Assembly (NCBI GenBank): GCA_004555175.1
Contig: SFJE01000007.1
Coordinates: forward strand, 1 to 64,000
Length of the DNA: 64,000 nucleotides
Direction of reading: 5' to 3'
From: Lentisphaeraceae bacterium
Lineage (GTDB): Bacteria > Verrucomicrobiota > Kiritimatiellia > RFP12 > DVOR01
Shown here: positions 17,156 to 25,345 of the stretch, piece after piece
Layout: every line of letters starts with the position of its first letter
How positions within the stretch are numbered: position 1 is the first letter of the stretch
The notes under the pieces: model-generated
Database searches by the model: none
What the model was told of the DNA's origin: nothing
The model's input: the letters and a program-made list of their open reading frames with translations, nothing else
Made by a program: the position numbers and the translations under genes

Positions 17156-17653
17156 ATGAAATACTTAAAGTCATTGTGTTTGGCCCTTGGGGCTGCCGTG
17201 TTGTTCATATGCTCGACGGGTTTTACGGAAAACACGCCCTCCGGTGCGGCGCGGGAGTTTATGGCAATGCTCAGTTCTGGGAAGCTGACGCGGGGGTATT
17301 TGCTGCGTAATGGCAGTGAAGCGTTCTGCGAAGACCTTCGGGAGGTCAGCGCCTCTGAGTTTACTTCCACCCTTGAGAATATCAATCGAACTTTAAAGCT
17401 GGCTAAACTAGGGGGTGCTAAGTTTAGTTTTTCCGTCATAGATGTCACGAAGATCTTCTCATCGGCTATTGTCGAGGTGAAGATTACTATTCGTGGACCC
17501 GATGGCGAGGTCTCGGTAGAGAAGGATACCGTGGGTCTGACCTTGGAGGATGGCATCTGGAAGTTTGATGAAGACTTTGAGGAGTTCTACGACGACTTGA
17601 AGGAGGCGGAACGGATCGGCTTAAAGACGATTATGGAGGCACTTGAGGAGTAA
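17156..17653 (+). CDS. Small exported protein, NTF2-like (DUF4878-like)
   Basis: A 165-residue protein with signal peptide MKYLKSLCLALGAAVLFIC and a mature domain beginning TPSGAAREFMAMLSSGK. The pattern of an N-terminal helix, a central strand-rich part and the ending GIWKFDEDFEEFYDDL recalls DUF4878/NTF2-like lipoprotein domains, but weakly. The cysteine after LFI is not in a good lipobox, so lipidation is doubtful. The ATG at 17156 follows AAGGAG by seven bases. A longer reading from 17102 overlaps the previous gene and hides the signal peptide. Confidence 0.65.
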   Translation: MKYLKSLCLALGAAVLFICSTGFTENTPSGAAREFMAMLSSGKLTRGYLLRNGSEAFCEDLREVSASEFTSTLENINRTLKLAKLGGAKFSFSVIDVTKIFSSAIVEVKITIRGPDGEVSVEKDTVGLTLEDGIWKFDEDFEEFYDDLKEAERIGLKTIMEALEE

Positions 17654-17686
17654 ACGGGGCAATTGCCGAATAGAACGGAGTTCATA

Positions 17687-18490
17687 ATGAAACAGATGGT
17701 GCTGTTGGTCTTTCTGCTCGGGTTGCTCTCCCTCTCGGGTGGCCAGTTGATGGCCGCGCCGTATTGGGGGAACGCCCAGGCAACCGTCTATGCCTCATCG
17801 GATTGGGACTATCGCCGCCTTCCAAAGCCTTCAAAGGAATGGATGAATGAACGGGCGGATATGATTCGGCGGTTGCCTCCACCCTCGCTGCCATCGCGCA
17901 GTTCCAAGAAGGCTCCCTTTCTGACGGCGGGGCTGGTGGTCGCGATTGTCAGTGCGGTTGTTGCGCTCTGGCAGTGGGTGAAGTCTCGAGAACAAGAATC
18001 CATCTCGCCCTCGATGCCATCCTTCGACTTAACCACGGATCCTGCCCCTGTGCCGCAACAGCCGTGGGCACCATCACAAGATTGGTCGCAACAGTCGGAC
18101 TATCCGCAGATGTCGCCGCAATCGCCCTGGGAACAGCCGTATCCCCAACCGCAGCCGCAACAGCCGTGGGCACCATCACAAGATTGGCCGCAACAGTCGG
18201 ACTACCCGCAGATGCCGCCGCAATCGCCTTGGGAACAGCCGTATCCCCAACCGCAGCCGCAACAGCCGTGGGCACCGTCACAAGATTGGTCGCAACAGTC
18301 GGACTATCCGCAGATGCCGCCGCAATCGCCCTGGGAACAGCCGTATCCCCAACCGCAGCCGCAACAGCCGTGGGCACCATCACAAGATTGGTCGCCACAG
18401 TCGGACTATCCGCAGATGCCGACTTCGCCTCAAGTGTGGCAACAGCCAGGTTTGGAGCAGGGGTATCAGGGCGGCCCACAAAGGCAGTAA
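17687..18490 (+). CDS. Exported protein with four 34-residue P/Q/W repeats
   Basis: A 267-residue protein with signal peptide MKQMVLLVFLLGLLSLSGG. A second membrane helix near residue 90 (APFLTAGLVVAIVSAVVALW) is shared with the 60-residue protein at 16933. The C-terminal half is four copies of a 34-residue unit, QQPWAPSQDWSQQSDYPQ followed by MPPQSPWEQPYPQPQP, with an exact 102-bp DNA period from 18059. The composition suggests a disordered periplasmic or surface tail. The P/Q-rich style matches the DUF805 N-termini on both sides. The ATG at 17687 was preferred to 17663 because it gives a clean signal peptide. Confidence 0.65.
   Translation: MKQMVLLVFLLGLLSLSGGQLMAAPYWGNAQATVYASSDWDYRRLPKPSKEWMNERADMIRRLPPPSLPSRSSKKAPFLTAGLVVAIVSAVVALWQWVKSREQESISPSMPSFDLTTDPAPVPQQPWAPSQDWSQQSDYPQMSPQSPWEQPYPQPQPQQPWAPSQDWPQQSDYPQMPPQSPWEQPYPQPQPQQPWAPSQDWSQQSDYPQMPPQSPWEQPYPQPQPQQPWAPSQDWSPQSDYPQMPTSPQVWQQPGLEQGYQGGPQRQ
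18059..18466 (+). repeat. 102-bp tandem repeats within the exported P/Q protein gene
   Basis: The marker CAGCCGTGGGCACC recurs at 18059, 18161, 18263 and 18365, exactly 102 bases apart, and the copies differ at only a few positions. The last unit is truncated. Such near-identical repeats are prone to copy-number change. Confidence 0.9.
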
Positions 18491-18627
18491 GGCGGCGTGA
18501 TTTGGGTTGATAGTCCTTGGGGAGGGGCGCGCCGCCGAGGACGCTTCCCCTCCGGGGCGATTGCGTATCCCAATTGGAGTCTCGCCGTAAAGGTTTTATC
18601 TTTTAACGAGTAAACAGGAGACTTCCC

Positions 18628-19361
18628 ATGAATGAAGCTGAACGCTTTTTGAGAAATGCCCAGGCGCAGGCAACTCAAGCCAAACAACCCGCGCCAGCCC
18701 CGGCTCCCGCGCCAGTTCCGCCGCCGCCTCAACCGCAGCAAGCGTGGGCCCACCCCCAAATGCCGCCCCCTCCGCCGCAGCAACCGTGGGCGCAAGCGCC
18801 ACCACCGCAGATGCAACCCCCGCCACGACCGCAGATGCAACCCCCGCCGCGACCGCAGATGCAACCCCCGCCGCGACCGCAGATGCAACCCCCGCCGCGG
18901 TCGATGTGGCCACAGCAGCCGCCACGCCCTCAAGCGCAGCCATCGCCCCAAAGCTGGCAACAGCCGGGGATGTGGTCTCGATGGGAACGGCGTGGCGTAA
19001 TCTCTGGACGCAGTGGACCTTTGATGGGCGTGCCTCGCGCTCTGAGTATTGGTTCGCTTACATTGCCTACACGTTGACTCTCTTCGTCATCGCTATGTTG
19101 CCGGACCTTTTGAGGCCTGTTTTTCAGGTCAATCTGGGGGTGTCAATGATTCCGTCTATTGTTTGCACGATTCTCATTGTCGTATCGATTTTTCCGCTTT
19201 GGTTCCTGACTGTTCGGCGATTGCACGATATCGGCCATTCCGGGTGGTGCCTCTTGCCTGCCATTGTTCCGGTGATTGGCGTGTTGATCCTCTTCAGTTG
19301 GCTGTGCACCAAAAGCGATCCATTACCGAATAAGTATGGACCGGTGCCAAACTGTTCGTAA
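18628..19361 (+). CDS. P/Q-rich DUF805 membrane protein, copy 2 (needs a -1 frame change)
   Basis: A paralogue of the 16225 gene, with about 50 bases of upstream sequence also duplicated. ATG 18628 opens MNEAERFLRNAQAQATQAK, then a P/Q-rich tract with four 24-bp repeats (PPPRPQMQ, 18811-18906). This frame stops at 19077. The DUF805 domain is in the -1 frame to 19361: FDGRASRSEYW, four hydrophobic helices and VRRLHDIGHSGW. The frames meet at GGGG 18966-18969, as in copy 1. Unlike copy 1, the membrane frame has its own ATG at 18979 (MGTAWRNLWTQWTFDG), so independent initiation is also possible here. Confidence 0.7.
18811..18906 (+). repeat. 24-bp tandem repeats in DUF805 copy 2
   Basis: ATGCAACCCCCGCCGCGACC-type units start at 18811, 18835, 18859 and 18883. 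They encode MQPPPRPQ. Copy 1 has only one such unit, so the array expanded after duplication. The period is a multiple of three and does not change frame. Confidence 0.9.
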
Positions 19362-19500
19362 GTGCCCCTGGCCAGCGTATAGGCAGCTACCGCGCGCGCC
19401 GAAGGCGCCCCTCACGGCCCGCGCGGGCGGCAGCCCGCATCTGCAGCGAGCGCTCCGTTCACGGTGTTGGCATAGCGACTTTGCTTCGCTCGGCCTTCAC

Positions 19501-19535
19501 GTTCACTGTTCACTGTTCACTGTTCTCCGTTCACG
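19501..19535. repeat. Heptanucleotide tandem array (GTTCACT-type)
   Basis: Five 7-base units, three of them exact GTTCACT, followed by GTTCTCC and GTTCACG. It lies in the 290-bp gap before cinA, between palindromic GCTTCGCTCGG and GCGAGCG elements. Nothing else was seen in this gap apart from the -10 element at 19637. Confidence 0.85.
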
Positions 19536-19633
19536 GGCGCGCCTCGCCCTGCTCGGCCTTCACGCGAGCGACAGCGAACACCTCGCGCGTAAGCGCTTCG
19601 CGGCATAAAATGTTCGCTTTTTGGGGTGGAATG

Positions 19634-19642
19634 TGGTATAAG
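19634..19642 (+). promoter_or_regulatory. Extended -10 element of the cinA-ilv transcript
   Basis: GTGG-TATAAG ends nine bases before the cinA ATG, with TG at the extended -10 position. Transcription would start almost at the start codon. A GGAG also lies within those nine bases, so whether the message is leaderless is unclear. Confidence 0.4.
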
Positions 19643-19651
19643 AGCGGAGAT

Positions 19652-20179
19652 ATGGACAGCACGTATAGCGCGAAGGCTTTGGCGTTGGCCGGTGAACTGA
19701 TTGCGGTTTGCCGGGCGCGTGGGGTGCGTATTGGGACGGCTGAGTCGTGCACGGGCGGGCTGATTGGGGGCGCGTTGACAGCGGTGGCGGGCGCGAGCGA
19801 GGTCTTTGAGGGGGGCGTGATTGCCTATCAGAATCGGGTGAAGCACCAGGTGCTGGGGGTGCGCGAGGAGACGCTTGCGAGCGTGGGGGCGGTGAGTGCG
19901 GCGTGCGCCGAGGAGATGGCCTGCGGGGCGCGGTTGGCGCTGGGGGGCATCGAGATGGGGTTATCAGCCACGGGGATTGCCGGGCCAGGTGGTGGTACGG
20001 CGGAGAAGCCGGTGGGGCTGGTCTACATTGGCTGCTCGGTGGGGAATGCGTGCTGGGTGAAGGAGTGCCGGTTTTCGGGCGATCGTGCGGCGGTGCGCCG
20101 GGCGACGGTTGAGCAGATTTTAGCGTTGGCACTGGCGTGCCTAGCAGAAAGAGAGAGAGACGAAAATGGTCAAGATTGA
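19652..20179 (+). CDS. pncC: CinA C-terminal-type nicotinamide-nucleotide amidohydrolase (PncC)
   Basis: A cytosolic enzyme expected to deamidate nicotinamide mononucleotide to nicotinate mononucleotide in NAD recycling. The 175-residue product is the CinA C-terminal domain alone, with TAESCTGGLIGGALT (active-site Ser/Lys region), FEGGVIAYQNRVKHQVLGV and SATGIAGPGGGTAEKPVGLV. The ATG at 19652 gives the usual PncC length; the longer upstream frame is repeat-derived. It overlaps the aminotransferase start by 14 bases, so coupled translation with the ilv genes is likely. Confidence 0.9.
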   Translation: MDSTYSAKALALAGELIAVCRARGVRIGTAESCTGGLIGGALTAVAGASEVFEGGVIAYQNRVKHQVLGVREETLASVGAVSAACAEEMACGARLALGGIEMGLSATGIAGPGGGTAEKPVGLVYIGCSVGNACWVKECRFSGDRAAVRRATVEQILALALACLAERERDENGQD

Positions 20180-21182
20180 TTGGTCGAGCCTTGGGTTTTC
20201 GTATATGCCCACGAAGAGCCACATTCGTTACACCTGGAAGGATGGCGCCTGGGATGCAGGCATCCTGGTGAACGAGCCGACGATTACGATGTCGATAGCG
20301 GCCGGGTGCTTGCACTATGGGCAGGAGTGCTTTGAGGGGCTGAAGGTCTTTCGCCAGAAGGATGGTCAGGTGGTGGCGTTCCGTCCGCAGCAGAATGCCG
20401 AGCGGATGCAGCGCACGGCGGTGAAGACGGTGATGCCGCCGGTGCCCACCGAGATGTTTTTGGATGCGCTCAAGCGCGTGGTGCTGGATAATATCGACTA
20501 TGTGCCGCCCTACGGGACCGGCTGTTCGCTCTATGTCCGCCCGTTGCTGATTGGCACCGGTCCGCAGATTGGCGTAGCCCCGGCCGCTGAGTACACCTTC
20601 TTGATGATGGTGATGCCGATGGGTGACTACTACAAGGGTGGCATCAAGCCCGTGCGCGCGATTATCTTTGATGAGTATGACCGCGCCGCCCCGCAGGGGA
20701 TGGGCGATGTGAAGGTGGGCGGAAACTACGCCGCCAGCCTCTTTGCCCACGAAAAGGCCCACCACCTGGGCTATCCCGTGGAGCTCTACTTGGATGCCAA
20801 GACGCACACGAATGTGGAAGAGTTCGCCACCTCCAACTTCCTGGGCTTCAAGCAGGATGGCACCTTTGTGACGGTGAAGTCCAACTCGGTGCTCCCCTCG
20901 GTGACCAATCTCTCCTTGCAGCAGTTGGCTAAGGACCTGGGCCACAAGGTGGAGGTGCGCACGGTGCCCTATGAGGAGTTGCGCGACTTCGCGGAAATTG
21001 GCGCTTGCGGCACGGCCGTGGTCGTCACGCCGGTGTGCGAGATTCATCGCGGGGATGATGTCATTGAGATTGGCTCCAAGACCGAGTGCGGTCCGCTCCT
21101 GCGCAAGTTGCACGATGCCGTGCAGGACATTCAGTTTGGACGCGCGCCCGATCCGCACGGTTGGTGCTATCCCATCGCCTAA
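20166..21182 (+). CDS. ilvE: Branched-chain amino acid aminotransferase
   Basis: A PLP enzyme of fold type IV that makes Leu, Ile and Val from their 2-oxo acids. The 338-residue length and the motif GMGDVKVGGNYAASL, with the PLP lysine at residue 183, match the eukaryotic-like group of BCATs. TNVEEFATSNFLG follows as cofactor-pocket sequence. It opens the ilvE-ilvB-ilvH block, so its pathway role is well supported. The start inside the pncC end is preceded by a GA-rich ribosome binding site. Confidence 0.93.
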   Translation: MVKIDWSSLGFSYMPTKSHIRYTWKDGAWDAGILVNEPTITMSIAAGCLHYGQECFEGLKVFRQKDGQVVAFRPQQNAERMQRTAVKTVMPPVPTEMFLDALKRVVLDNIDYVPPYGTGCSLYVRPLLIGTGPQIGVAPAAEYTFLMMVMPMGDYYKGGIKPVRAIIFDEYDRAAPQGMGDVKVGGNYAASLFAHEKAHHLGYPVELYLDAKTHTNVEEFATSNFLGFKQDGTFVTVKSNSVLPSVTNLSLQQLAKDLGHKVEVRTVPYEELRDFAEIGACGTAVVVTPVCEIHRGDDVIEIGSKTECGPLLRKLHDAVQDIQFGRAPDPHGWCYPIA

Positions 21183-21213
21183 GCGCGCACGTTCTACGAT
21201 CAGAAAGGATTTT

Positions 21214-22971
21214 ATGTCTCCAAGTAACTTTCAGCAGGGCCGTAGCGGTGCGCAGTGCGTGGTGGACGGTCTGCTCAACAACGGCTGCGAGGTGCTCTTT
21301 GGGTATCCCGGCGGCCAGGCCATTGACATCTTCGATAAGCTCTACACCTCGCCCTTGAAGTTGGTGCTCCCCCGCCATGAGCAGGGCGGCATCCACATGG
21401 CCGATGGCTACGCCCGTGCCACCGGCAAGGTCGGTTGCGCGCTCGTCACCTCTGGTCCCGGCGCCACCAACGCAGTCACGGGCCTGGCCACCGCGTGGAT
21501 GGATGGCGTGCCGCTGGTGGTCATCTCCGGCCAGGTGGGGATGGGCCTCATCGGCACCGATGCCTTCCAGGAGGCCGACACCACCGGCATCACCCGCAGC
21601 GTCACCAAGCATAACTTCCTGGTGCGCTCGGTGGATGAACTGCCGCGGATTATCACCGAGGCCTTCTTCATCGCCTCGACCGGCAAGCCCGGCCCGGTGT
21701 TGATTGACATTCCCAAGAATGTCCAGCAGGCCTACACCACTCAGCCCGATGTGCAGGATGTCTCCATCCGCGCCTATCACCCCACCATTCTGCCGCCGCC
21801 CGAGCAGGTCGAGCGCCTGGCCGATGCCATCAACAAGGCGCACCGCCCGGTGCTCTATGTGGGTGGTGGCGCCATCACCTCGAACAGCTGCGCGCTCCTG
21901 CGCTCGCTGGCCGAGACCTACGACATTCCCGTCTGCACCACGCTGATGGGGCTGGGCGCCTTCCCGGAGACCTCCCCGCTCTCGCTGTGGATGGTGGGTA
22001 TGCACGGCTCAGTGGCGGCCAACAACGCCATCCAGCAGGCCGATTTGGTGATCGCCGCCGGCGCGCGCTTTGATGACCGCGTCACCGGGCGCATTGCCGA
22101 CTTTGCCCAGGGCGCCAAGATTGCGCACATTGATGTGGATGCCTCGGCCATCGGCAAGAATGTGGCCACGCATATTCCCGTCTGTGGCGACCTGCGTCAG
22201 ACCCTTGAAGTGCTACTCCCGCTCTTGAAGCGGACGGACCGCAGCGACTGGTTGGCGCTCATTGCCAAGTGGCGCGAGGCCAAGCCGGCGGTTTACTTCC
22301 CGCGCCACGATGGCAAGCTCCAGCCCCAGGCCGTCATTGAAGCCATTGACCGCGCCTCGCAGGGGAAGGCCCTGGTGGTCACCGATGTGGGTCAGAACCA
22401 AATGTGGGCCGCGCAGTTCTACCGCTACACCAAGCCGCGCTCCTTCCTGAGCTCGGGCGGTCTGGGCACGATGGGCTTTGGCGTTCCCGGAGCTATCGGC
22501 GCGCAGCTCGGTCATCCCGAGGCGCTGGTCGTTTCCATCAATGGCGATGGCGGCTTCCAGATGAATATCCAGGAGCTGGTGGTGGCCGTTGAGCACCGCC
22601 TGCCGGTTAAGTTCATCGTCCTCAACAACTCGCGCCTGGGCATGGTGCGGCAGTGGCAGGACCTCTTCTATGGCGGGCGCCACTCGGCCACCATCCTCAC
22701 CCAGAACAATCGCCCCGAGAACGAACGCATCCTCGACCCCGAGGGCGGCGAGGAGATCTATCTGCCCGACTTTGTGAAGGTGGGCGAAGCCTACGGGATG
22801 AAGTCGCGCCGGATCAAGACGCTGGCCGAGGCCGAACAGGTCCTGACCGAGGCCTTCGCCGACCCGCACCCGTGGCTGCTCGAGTTCATCGTCGCCGAAG
22901 ACGAGAATGTGCTGCCGATGGTGGCCCCTGGCGCGGCCCTCTCGGAAATGATTTTGGCAACCCAGGACTAA
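21214..22971 (+). CDS. ilvB: Acetolactate synthase, large (catalytic) subunit
   Basis: Condenses two pyruvates, or pyruvate and 2-oxobutyrate, as the first shared step of Val/Leu/Ile synthesis, using thiamine diphosphate, FAD and Mg. The 585-residue protein shows the TPP-activating Glu56 in HEQGGIHMADGYAR, the FAD-domain GARFDDRVTGRIADF, and the metal/TPP motif GDGGFQMN with the later LNN (about residues 445-472). The start follows AGAAAGGA and gives the standard N-terminus; the longer frame from 20971 lies inside ilvE. The regulatory subunit gene follows after 11 bases. Confidence 0.96.
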   Translation: MSPSNFQQGRSGAQCVVDGLLNNGCEVLFGYPGGQAIDIFDKLYTSPLKLVLPRHEQGGIHMADGYARATGKVGCALVTSGPGATNAVTGLATAWMDGVPLVVISGQVGMGLIGTDAFQEADTTGITRSVTKHNFLVRSVDELPRIITEAFFIASTGKPGPVLIDIPKNVQQAYTTQPDVQDVSIRAYHPTILPPPEQVERLADAINKAHRPVLYVGGGAITSNSCALLRSLAETYDIPVCTTLMGLGAFPETSPLSLWMVGMHGSVAANNAIQQADLVIAAGARFDDRVTGRIADFAQGAKIAHIDVDASAIGKNVATHIPVCGDLRQTLEVLLPLLKRTDRSDWLALIAKWREAKPAVYFPRHDGKLQPQAVIEAIDRASQGKALVVTDVGQNQMWAAQFYRYTKPRSFLSSGGLGTMGFGVPGAIGAQLGHPEALVVSINGDGGFQMNIQELVVAVEHRLPVKFIVLNNSRLGMVRQWQDLFYGGRHSATILTQNNRPENERILDPEGGEEIYLPDFVKVGEAYGMKSRRIKTLAEAEQVLTEAFADPHPWLLEFIVAEDENVLPMVAPGAALSEMILATQD

Positions 22972-22982
22972 GGAGCACGCGT

Positions 22983-23459
22983 ATGAAGAAGCATATTCTC
23001 AACGTCCTGGTCGAGAACCGCCCCGGTGTGCTCGCGCGCATCGTCGGCCTCATCTCCGGCCGTGGCTACAACATCGAGACCCTGAACGTCGGCCCCACGA
23101 ATGACGACTCCATCTCCAAGATGACCATCGTCATCCCTGGCGATGAGAAGGTCATCAACCAGGTGGTCGCCCAGCTCGCCAAGCAGATCAACGTCTTCCG
23201 CGTGGATAATGTGACGGCTAAGGCGCACATCGACCGCGAGGCCCTGCTCATCAAGGTCAGCACCCGCGCCACCGGCCGCGCGCCGGTTATCGAGGTGGCG
23301 ATGCTCTTCGGGGCCAAGATCCTCGGCGTCCACCCCGATTCGCTCACCATTCAGATGGTCGGTTCGCAGATGCAGGTCGAGCAGTTCCTGACGCTGATGC
23401 ACCCGTTTGATGTGCTCGACATCTCGCGCTCGGGCTCCATCGCGATGATTCAAGAGTAG
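22983..23459 (+). CDS. ilvH: Acetolactate synthase, small (regulatory) subunit
   Basis: The 158-residue regulatory partner of IlvB, which raises activity and confers valine feedback inhibition. An N-terminal ACT domain (VLVENRPGVLARIVGLI, RGYNIETLNVG) is followed by the C-terminal small-subunit domain (ALIKVSTRATGR, FGAKILGVHPDSL). AAGGAG lies seven bases before the ATG. Its place directly behind ilvB is the usual arrangement. Confidence 0.96.
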   Translation: MKKHILNVLVENRPGVLARIVGLISGRGYNIETLNVGPTNDDSISKMTIVIPGDEKVINQVVAQLAKQINVFRVDNVTAKAHIDREALLIKVSTRATGRAPVIEVAMLFGAKILGVHPDSLTIQMVGSQMQVEQFLTLMHPFDVLDISRSGSIAMIQE

Positions 23460-23472
23460 TCCGCCCAACGCT

Positions 23473-24312
23473 ATGACCACGCCCCCGCGTTTCGCCGTCC
23501 TCGGCCACCCCATTGCCCACAGTTTCTCGCCCGTGATGCACGCGGCTAGCTTCCGCGCCATCGGCTTTGACGGGCAATACGAGAAGCGCGATGTGCCCCC
23601 CGAGGCGCTCGCCCAGGCCCTGGACGCCCTGGAGGCCGAGGGCTTCACCGGACTCAACCTCACCATCCCGCACAAGCAACTGGCCGTGCCGATGATGGAT
23701 AGCCTCTCGCCCGAGGCGCAGCGTCTGGGCGCGGTGAACACGGTCCTCTTCCGCGATGGCAAGCGCCTGGGGCACAACACTGATGGCCCCGGCTTCCTCG
23801 CAGCCGCCAAGGTCACCCTCGACTTCGAGCCGCAGGGTAAGCGCGTGGCGGTAATCGGGTGCGGCGGAGCCGGACGGGCTGTGGCGCTCTCGCTGGCCTA
23901 CGCGGGCGTGACGTGGATTGGCCTGCTCGATGTGGACACTGCGCGCGTGGCGGCCTTGGCCGAAGAGATTGCCAGGAACGCGGGTATCCCCGTCGAGGCC
24001 ATCGACCACACGCGCCTTTGCGAGGCCGACCTCGTGGCGCAGTGTTCGCCGAGCGGGCTGGCGGTCTTCCCCGGGCCGGCGGCCCATGCGGCAGACTTCC
24101 GTGCCGGGCAGTGTCTCTATGACATCGTCATTCCCCCCGGCCAGCCCGAGACGCCGACAATGGCCGAGGCGCGCAAGGCTGGCGTTCGGTGCGCCAATGG
24201 CGTGCGGATGCTCGTTGAGCAGGGGGCGCTCTCCTTTGCCTTCTGGACCGACCGCGAGGCTGATCGCGAGGCGATGGAGCGTGCCGTTCTGGAGGGCTTG
24301 GCCCATGGGTGA
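23473..24312 (+). CDS. aroE: Shikimate dehydrogenase
   Basis: Reduces 3-dehydroshikimate with NADPH in the shikimate pathway. The 279-residue protein contains HPIAHSFSPVMH (shikimate binding), GLNLTIPHK with the catalytic Lys, GAVNTV, NTDGPGF and the nucleotide-binding IGCGGAGRAVALSLAYAG. It starts 13 bases after ilvH with no strong ribosome binding site and overlaps the prepilin peptidase start by eight bases. Confidence 0.95.
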   Translation: MTTPPRFAVLGHPIAHSFSPVMHAASFRAIGFDGQYEKRDVPPEALAQALDALEAEGFTGLNLTIPHKQLAVPMMDSLSPEAQRLGAVNTVLFRDGKRLGHNTDGPGFLAAAKVTLDFEPQGKRVAVIGCGGAGRAVALSLAYAGVTWIGLLDVDTARVAALAEEIARNAGIPVEAIDHTRLCEADLVAQCSPSGLAVFPGPAAHAADFRAGQCLYDIVIPPGQPETPTMAEARKAGVRCANGVRMLVEQGALSFAFWTDREADREAMERAVLEGLAHG

Positions 24313-25345
24313 GTACTTCGTTGGACTCTCGGAGGAAGACCTGACGCTCCTGATGCGTTGGGCGCTGGGCTTTGTCCTTTGCCTAGGGGCGATTGTCGGC
24401 TCCTTCCTCAATGTCTGCATCTACCGCATTCCGCTTGAGCAATCGGTGGTCACCCCGCGCTCGCACTGCTTCGGCTGCGGCAAGGTCATCCCGTGGTACT
24501 ACAACATTCCGGTCCTCGCCTGGTTCGTTCTGCGCGGCAAGTGCGCCTATTGCAAGAGCCCCATCAGCTTCCGCTACCCCTTCATCGAGGCGCTCACTGC
24601 GCTCCTCTTCCTCCTGGTCTTCCAGATGTGGGGTAACCCCTCGCTCCTGGGGCTCAACCGTCTGCCCATCCCCGAGCTCATCCCCTTCTTCTGGCTCTTC
24701 GTGGCCTCGACGGTGGTGGATGTGATGATTGACATCGACCACCGCATCCTCCTCGACCGCATCTCCCTGGGCGGCACGCTCATTACCCTGGTCGTCAGCG
24801 GGGCCTACCCCGCGCTCCAGGGGTGCGACGATTGGCTGGTGGCCGTGGTGCGCAGTCTGATTGGGGCTGGCGCGGGCTTCGGGATTGGCTTTGCCATTGC
24901 CTGGCTTGGGCGGCGCATCTTCCTGCAAGATGCCTTTGGCTTTGGCGATGTGAAGTGGATGATGCTCTTTGGCGCCCTCTTCGGGTGGGCCGGGCTCCTC
25001 TATATCTTAACGATGGCCTCCCTGCTCGGGCTGGTGATGGGCTTGGTGGTGATGGTCATCAGCCGGTGCCGCAAGACCCTCCGCGAGGGGGAGGCGCTGG
25101 CCATTCCCTTCGGCCCAGCCCTCGGCATCGCCGCGCTCCTCTGGCTCTTCTGGGGGAGCAAGCTCCTGGCTGGACTCGAGGCCGTGCGCACCTGGAGCCT
25201 AGACCACAACGATGCGATGCTCCTGGTGCTTGGCCCCATTGCCCTCGTCACCTTGGCCTGGCTCTGCGTGCGCATCCACTTCATCCGCAAGGCCATCCGC
25301 GAAGAGGAAGCGGCGGAGACCGAGGAGACTGAACCCCGTGACTGA
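24305..25345 (+). CDS. pilD: Prepilin peptidase / N-methyltransferase
   Basis: An inner-membrane aspartyl protease that cleaves and N-methylates type IV prepilins or pseudopilins. The 346-residue protein has the N-terminal methyltransferase domain with SFLNVCIYRIP and two zinc-type pairs (CFGCGK, CAYCKS). The peptidase core carries catalytic Asps in DVMIDIDHR and GFGDVKWM. About eight hydrophobic helices are visible. It overlaps aroE at the start and folB at the end. No pilin gene is in the window, so its substrates lie elsewhere. Confidence 0.93.
   Translation: MGEYFVGLSEEDLTLLMRWALGFVLCLGAIVGSFLNVCIYRIPLEQSVVTPRSHCFGCGKVIPWYYNIPVLAWFVLRGKCAYCKSPISFRYPFIEALTALLFLLVFQMWGNPSLLGLNRLPIPELIPFFWLFVASTVVDVMIDIDHRILLDRISLGGTLITLVVSGAYPALQGCDDWLVAVVRSLIGAGAGFGIGFAIAWLGRRIFLQDAFGFGDVKWMMLFGALFGWAGLLYILTMASLLGLVMGLVVMVISRCRKTLREGEALAIPFGPALGIAALLWLFWGSKLLAGLEAVRTWSLDHNDAMLLVLGPIALVTLAWLCVRIHFIRKAIREEEAAETEETEPRD

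Noticed and set aside
18505..18565. GGAGGGG/CCCCTCC hairpin as a terminator before DUF805 copy 2
   Set aside because: The stem is only seven bases and there is no T-tract, so it does not qualify as an intrinsic terminator.
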